A DNA stretch of 10,460 nt, from assembly GCA_038258095.1 (NCBI GenBank), contig JBBSQE010000110.1:1-10460 (forward strand). The letters are read 5' to 3'. The notes beneath the pieces are model-generated. The model saw only the letters and a program-made list of their open reading frames with translations, ran no database searches and had not been told where the DNA came from. Position numbers and translations under genes: made by a program. This stretch comes from JBBSQE01 sp038258095 (GTDB taxonomy: Bacteria; Actinomycetota; Thermoleophilia; Solirubrobacterales; 70-9). Below, one piece after another: positions 6,847 to 10,460 of this stretch (its first letter is position 1; each line of letters starts with the position of its first letter).

Positions 6847-6854
6847 TGAGCGGA

Positions 6855-7991
6855 TTATCCCCTGCCCGCGAGGGCTGGGTCGGAGGCCAGTACCTCGCAG
6901 ACGCGGTCGACCTCGGAATCGCTCATCGCGCCGAAGAACGGCAGGGCCAGCGAGCGAGCTGAGATGTCCTCGGCGACCGGAAACTGCCCCTCCCCGTAGC
7001 CGAGCTCGCGCAGGTGCGGGAACAGGTGGATGCATGGCAGGTACGCCTTGCTCGCGATGCCGCTCTCGCCGAGCCGGGCGATGACCGCGTCGCGGTCGAC
7101 TTCAGGATCGAGACGCACCGGGTAGACGAACCAGCTCCGGCGCTCCGCCTCGCGGCCGGAAATCGGTGCCTCGACGCCGGGAATGCCGGCAAGACCCTCC
7201 TCATAGAGCCCGGCGACCCGGGCCCTCGCTGCGAGAAGCTCGTCGAGCCGCTCGACCTGGGCTATCCCCAGCGCACAGGCGAGGTCCGACAGCCGATAGT
7301 TGTAGCCAAGGCCCTCGTGGTCGAGCCACCCCATGTTCGCGGCGCGGCCCTGGTTTCGCTCGCTTCGGAAGCGGGCGGCGGAGGTTTCGTCGGGCGGGAT
7401 GATCATTCCGCCCTCGCCCGTCGTCATCTGCTTGTTCGCATAGAAGGCGAAGGTGGTGAGGGTGCCGCGCGAGCCGACCCTGCACCCCTCCGCGTCAACG
7501 GCTCCGAGCGCCTCGCAGGCGTCCTCGACGACGCCGAGGTCGCACTCCTCGGCGATCCTGTGGAGCTCGGTCGAGGCCGGGTACCCGAAGATGTGGACCG
7601 GCAGGAGCCCCTTGGTGTCGTCGCCGACGGCCTCGTAGGCGGCTCCCGGGTCCATGTTGAGCGTCACCGGATCGATGTCGCAGAAGACCGGGCGAACCCC
7701 CTCGTAGAGCAGGCAGTTGGCGGACGCCACGAAGCTGAACGGGCTGGTCACGACCTCGTCGCCGGCACCCCAGCCCCGGGCCCGCACGCAAAGGTGGAGC
7801 GCCGTCGTGCCGCTCGAGACCGCCACCGCGTCGGGAACCCCGAGCCACTCGGCGAACGCCTCCTCGAAGCGGCCGAGCATCGGACCCAGCGAAAGCCACC
7901 CCGAATGCAGGACCTCGAGCAGCAGCTCCTCCTCGCGCCCGCTCAGGTCGGGGCGGGCGAGTTGGAGCTGGTCCCTGGGATCGCCGTTCAC
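6855..7991 (-). CDS. DegT/DnrJ/EryC1/StrS-family PLP-dependent aminotransferase
   Basis: This fold-type-I PLP enzyme has 378 residues from the GTG at 7991. The family transfers an amino group, usually from glutamate, to nucleotide-linked keto-sugars used in surface glycans or secondary metabolites. Visible marks are the N-terminal SGWLSLGP (30-37), SGTTALH for the cofactor phosphate (60-66), EDACEALGA with Asp157 for the pyridine nitrogen (156-164), and FAFYANKQMTTGEGGM with Schiff-base Lys187 (181-196). NYRLSDLACALG (231-242) follows. All key residues are present. The start is inferred from family alignment (family members begin near LARPDLS, residues 11-17). A GTG near 8056 is in frame, but would put the palindrome at 8006-8029 inside the gene. 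It leads the argH-mpg cluster. No sugar-nucleotide or glycosyltransferase gene is in view, so the substrate is unknown. Confidence 0.93.
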   Translation of the reverse strand: MNGDPRDQLQLARPDLSGREEELLLEVLHSGWLSLGPMLGRFEEAFAEWLGVPDAVAVSSGTTALHLCVRARGWGAGDEVVTSPFSFVASANCLLYEGVRPVFCDIDPVTLNMDPGAAYEAVGDDTKGLLPVHIFGYPASTELHRIAEECDLGVVEDACEALGAVDAEGCRVGSRGTLTTFAFYANKQMTTGEGGMIIPPDETSAARFRSERNQGRAANMGWLDHEGLGYNYRLSDLACALGIAQVERLDELLAARARVAGLYEEGLAGIPGVEAPISGREAERRSWFVYPVRLDPEVDRDAVIARLGESGIASKAYLPCIHLFPHLRELGYGEGQFPVAEDISARSLALPFFGAMSDSEVDRVCEVLASDPALAGRG

Positions 7992-8005
7992 CGGCTCAGC
8001 GTAGA

Positions 8006-8029
8006 GGGCGGAAGAGATAGCTTCCGCCC
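8006..8029. promoter_or_regulatory. Perfect palindrome in the divergent aminotransferase/SHOCT gap
   Basis: GGGCGGAAG (8006-8014) and CTTCCGCCC (8021-8029) are perfect reverse complements around a 6-nt spacer. The element begins 15 nt upstream of the aminotransferase GTG and ends 47 nt before the SHOCT gene. No T-run follows on either side. It could be an operator for a dimeric repressor acting on both genes, or an RNA hairpin in the 5' leader of the aminotransferase mRNA. I could not identify -35/-10 boxes in this gap with confidence. Confidence 0.5.
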
Positions 8030-8076
8030 GTGCCCGAGAACCGCAATCCGCCACCCCGCCCTGGTCGGCGGCAGGT

Positions 8077-8817
8077 ATGAAGCGACTGCGCCGCGTCGAG
8101 TCGCGAGCCGGGCGCATCGGCCTCGGCCTCGGCGCCTTCGTGCTGCTGTGGCTCGTGGCCGCGCTCCCGATCGTGGGGATCCTCGGATCGTCGAACATCG
8201 TCTGGGGCGAGGACAACCAGTTCGGACGGGTCGACATCCCCGGGTCGGAGGTCCTCAACCTGCCGGCCAAGACGATCGACGTCGACGTGGCGTTGGCCCT
8301 GCCCGGGCGAGGCAACGCGACGCCGGACCTCAGGCTCCCGAACGATCTCTCGCTCTCGGTGACGCCGGTCGACGGCTCGGCGGAACCCACGATCACCGAG
8401 AACATCGGGTCGACGCAGAACGCGAACACCGACGAGCAGGACACGCAGCGGCTCGTCTGGCACCTGAAGGTCCCCGAGGGCGGTGACTACCGAGTGACGG
8501 CGGGTGGCGACTTCTCCGGCTACGGATTGAACCCGCAGCTGTGGTTCGGCGACGAGCCGCCGATCCCCGGGAGACTCGTTCCGCTCTACGCGGCGCTTTT
8601 GACCCTTCTGGGCTTCGGGGTGTTCTTCGGCTGGAAGAGGCTCCGTTCGGGTCGCCGGGTCGACGAGCCTCATTCAACGGCGGATGAGCCGGTCCCGAGT
8701 CTGCAGATCGACAAGCGCACTGCCGACAGTCTGGCTGAGCTCGGCGAGCAACACGCGAGGGGCGGCTTTACCGACGAGGAATACACGGCGGCAAAGCAAG
8801 CGCTGCTGAACGGTTGA
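8077..8817 (+). CDS. Two-helix membrane protein with C-terminal SHOCT domain, function unknown
   Basis: The 246-residue protein has a short basic N-terminus, a transmembrane helix (about 14-36), and a roughly 125-residue extracytoplasmic region with alternating hydrophobic patterning that suggests a beta fold (about 37-164). A second helix follows (about 166-186), then a basic and acidic linker and a SHOCT domain (about 214-245: LAELGEQHARGGFTDEEYTAAKQALL). SHOCT is a short C-terminal module, often on membrane proteins, thought to mediate oligomerisation; its general role is unsettled. Both ends of the protein should lie in the cytoplasm. It has no cysteine and no enzyme motif. The ATG at 8077 follows a modest GGCGGCAGG. 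The gene is divergent from the aminotransferase and converges on cimA with 33 nt between stops. I do not recognise the extracytoplasmic domain. Confidence 0.85.
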   Translation: MKRLRRVESRAGRIGLGLGAFVLLWLVAALPIVGILGSSNIVWGEDNQFGRVDIPGSEVLNLPAKTIDVDVALALPGRGNATPDLRLPNDLSLSVTPVDGSAEPTITENIGSTQNANTDEQDTQRLVWHLKVPEGGDYRVTAGGDFSGYGLNPQLWFGDEPPIPGRLVPLYAALLTLLGFGVFFGWKRLRSGRRVDEPHSTADEPVPSLQIDKRTADSLAELGEQHARGGFTDEEYTAAKQALLNG

Positions 8818-8850
8818 ACCGGGGCACCGGGGTGGGGAGCGAAACGCAGC

Positions 8851-10460
8851 TCAGCGCTTCGAAGCCGCGCCGCTGTCGTCGGCGATCTCGGTCGCTGAAC
8901 CCTCACTCGCCGAGCCCGCGCGCGCCTGGAGCGCATACTCGAGCGACTCGACGAGCGCCTCCCACGATGCCTCGATGATGTTCTCGGAGACGCCGATCGT
9001 GCCCCACTCGCGCTCACCGTCGGAGGAGTCGAGCAGGACCCGCGTCACGGCCTGGGTCCCGGCGGTCATGTCGAGGATGCGCACCTTGTAGTTCGTCAGC
9101 TCGACCATTGCGAGGTCCGGGTGGCGCGCGACGATCGCGGCTCGCAGCGCCCGGTCGAGCGCGTTGACCGGCCCGTTTCCCTCGGCTGTCTCGACGTAGC
9201 GATCTCCCTCCACCCAGACCTTGACGGTGGCCTCGGTCTCGACGCGACCGTCCCTCTTCTTCTCTGTGATCACGCGGAAGCTCTCAAGGGTGAAGATGGG
9301 CTCGAAGTCTCCGGTCTCGCGCCGCAGGAGCAGCTCGAAGGATGCCTCCGCCGCCTCGTAGTGGTAGCCGCGGTGCTCTCGCTCCTTGAGTCCCTCGACC
9401 GCGCGAGCGGCGGCCTCGGCGCCGATCTCGATCCCGGCCTGCTGGGCCTGGGAGACGACGGTGGCCTTGCCCGAGAGCTCGGACGGCAGCACGTCGCGCT
9501 CGTTGCCGACGAGCGCAGGGTCCATGTGCTCAAACGTCCGAGCGTCGGCGCTGATGCCGGCGACGTGCATCCCGCCCTTGTGGGCGAATGCTGTCCGCCC
9601 GACGTAGGGCTGGTCGGAGTCGAGGGTGAGGTTGCAGAGCTCGGACACGAAGTGAGCCGTCTCCGTGAGGTGGGTGAGCTGCTCTTCCGACACGCACTCG
9701 TAGCCCATCTTCAGCTGGAGCGCTGGGAGTATGGACACGAGGTTGGCATTGCCGCAGCGCTCGCCGTAGCCGTTCATCGTCCCCTGGACCAAGCGGGCAC
9801 CCTCGTCGACACCGGCGAGCGTGTTGGCGACCCCGCACTCCGCGTCGTTGTGGGTGTGGATGCCGATCTCGACCTCTGACCCCAGTTCGGCAAACACCGC
9901 ACGCGTCGCCTCGGTGATGTCGCGTGGCAGGCTCGAGCCGTTGGTGTCGCAGATCGAGAGGTTCTCGGCGCCCGCATCCGCAGCCGCTCGCAGGCACTCC
10001 ATCGAGTAGCCCGGGTCGTCGCGGTGGGCGTCGAAGAAGTGCTCGGCGTCGTAGATCACCCGCTTGCCCTCGGCCACGCAGAAGGCGATGGAGTCGGAGA
10101 TCATCGCCAGGTTCTCGTCAGGAGACACCTTCGTCACCTTCTCGAGGTGGAGGCCCCAGGTCTTTCCGACCAGCGTTACGACCGGGGCGAAGCATTCGAC
10201 CAGGGTGCGCAGCGCGACATCCTCCGCGGCCGCCACATCACGCCGCCGCGTCATCCCGAAGGCACAGATCGTCGCGTGCTCGGGCGGGGTTTCCGCGAGG
10301 AGGTTGAACAGCTCCAGCTCCTTCGGGTTGGAGCTCGGAAAGCCGGCCTCGATCAGATCCACGCCCAGCTTGTCGAGCGCGTGGACGACCCGCACCTTCT
10401 CGCGGGCCGAGAGCGACATGCCGGGACCCTGCATGCCGTCACGAAGAGTCGTGTCGTAGA
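8851..10460 (-). CDS. cimA: (R)-citramalate synthase (partial, N-terminus beyond window)
   Basis: This enzyme condenses pyruvate with acetyl-CoA to (R)-citramalate, the first step of the threonine-independent route to isoleucine. The first full codon in the window is at 10458. Reading from it, YDTTLRDGMQGPGM (1-14) holds the Arg-Asp pair of the active site. HTHND (201-205) binds the divalent metal. GYGERCGNANL (230-240) and FAHKGGMH (291-298) are further HMGL-like family marks. The last third (about residues 394-514) is a LeuA-type allosteric dimer domain ending in WGTIGVSENIIEASW, which suggests isoleucine feedback control. This layout and the TLRDGMQGPGMSLS wording fit the TIGR00977 citramalate synthase group. 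Isopropylmalate or homocitrate synthase is less likely. The 535 codons seen imply that only about 5 residues are missing. The Ser/Ala-rich C-terminal tail looks unstructured. Confidence 0.93.
   Translation of the reverse strand, partial: YDTTLRDGMQGPGMSLSAREKVRVVHALDKLGVDLIEAGFPSSNPKELELFNLLAETPPEHATICAFGMTRRRDVAAAEDVALRTLVECFAPVVTLVGKTWGLHLEKVTKVSPDENLAMISDSIAFCVAEGKRVIYDAEHFFDAHRDDPGYSMECLRAAADAGAENLSICDTNGSSLPRDITEATRAVFAELGSEVEIGIHTHNDAECGVANTLAGVDEGARLVQGTMNGYGERCGNANLVSILPALQLKMGYECVSEEQLTHLTETAHFVSELCNLTLDSDQPYVGRTAFAHKGGMHVAGISADARTFEHMDPALVGNERDVLPSELSGKATVVSQAQQAGIEIGAEAAARAVEGLKEREHRGYHYEAAEASFELLLRRETGDFEPIFTLESFRVITEKKRDGRVETEATVKVWVEGDRYVETAEGNGPVNALDRALRAAIVARHPDLAMVELTNYKVRILDMTAGTQAVTRVLLDSSDGEREWGTIGVSENIIEASWEALVESLEYALQARAGSASEGSATEIADDSGAASKR

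Noticed and set aside
5623..8486. Plus-strand open frames of about 400 and 490 residues opposite argH and the aminotransferase
   Set aside because: Both are antisense to well-defined enzymes and show low-complexity composition; the second also runs through the SHOCT gene in another frame.
8818..8850. Repeated CCGGGG in the cimA/SHOCT convergent gap as a terminator
   Set aside because: The two copies are direct, not inverted, repeats (about 8819-8835), and no hairpin plus T-run is present in the 33-nt gap.

Overview
The window looks like ordinary chromosomal, core-genome DNA from a high-GC actinobacterium. GC was judged by eye, not computed. The 5' end of the 16S rRNA, the rrn leader, the protein types and the alternative start codons all fit Actinomycetota. 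The class Thermoleophilia is my best guess from the 16S V1 region, with low certainty. I see no transposase, integrase, phage gene, CRISPR array, toxin pair or recognisable defence system.

Layout from left to right. Bases 1-140 are the 5' end of a 16S rRNA gene on the minus strand. Bases 141 to about 426 are its transcribed leader, with a boxA-type antitermination motif, an 11-bp hairpin capped by a UUCG loop and a separate 10-bp perfect hairpin. An extended -10 promoter lies at 433-461. A strong GC hairpin (569-594) separates this rRNA operon from the co-directional tyrS (632-1765). tyrS is divergent from a large class A penicillin-binding protein gene (1971-4823, plus). That protein has an unusually long disordered cytoplasmic tail and three cysteine pairs outside the membrane.

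A tight minus-strand cluster follows, transcribed from about 7991 down to 4820: a DegT/DnrJ/EryC1-family aminotransferase, argH (argininosuccinate lyase) and mpg (3-methyladenine DNA glycosylase). The gaps are 8 nt and 2 nt. The argH/mpg junction is built from 18-bp tandem repeats that carry both the argH stop and the candidate mpg starts. mpg and the penicillin-binding protein gene converge and share a CTAG that gives both their TAG stops.

Divergent from the aminotransferase is a gene for a two-helix membrane protein with a C-terminal SHOCT domain (8077-8817). A perfect 9-bp-arm palindrome lies in the 85-bp gap between them. The window ends inside cimA ((R)-citramalate synthase, minus), which lacks only a few N-terminal residues.

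The genes serve translation (16S, TyrRS), cell-wall synthesis (PBP), amino-acid synthesis (ArgH, CimA) and DNA repair (Mpg). There is no obvious single pathway joining them. The points worth a second look are regulatory or architectural: the rrn leader, the repeat-built argH/mpg junction, the cysteine pairs and tails of the PBP, the intergenic palindrome and the uncharacterised SHOCT protein.
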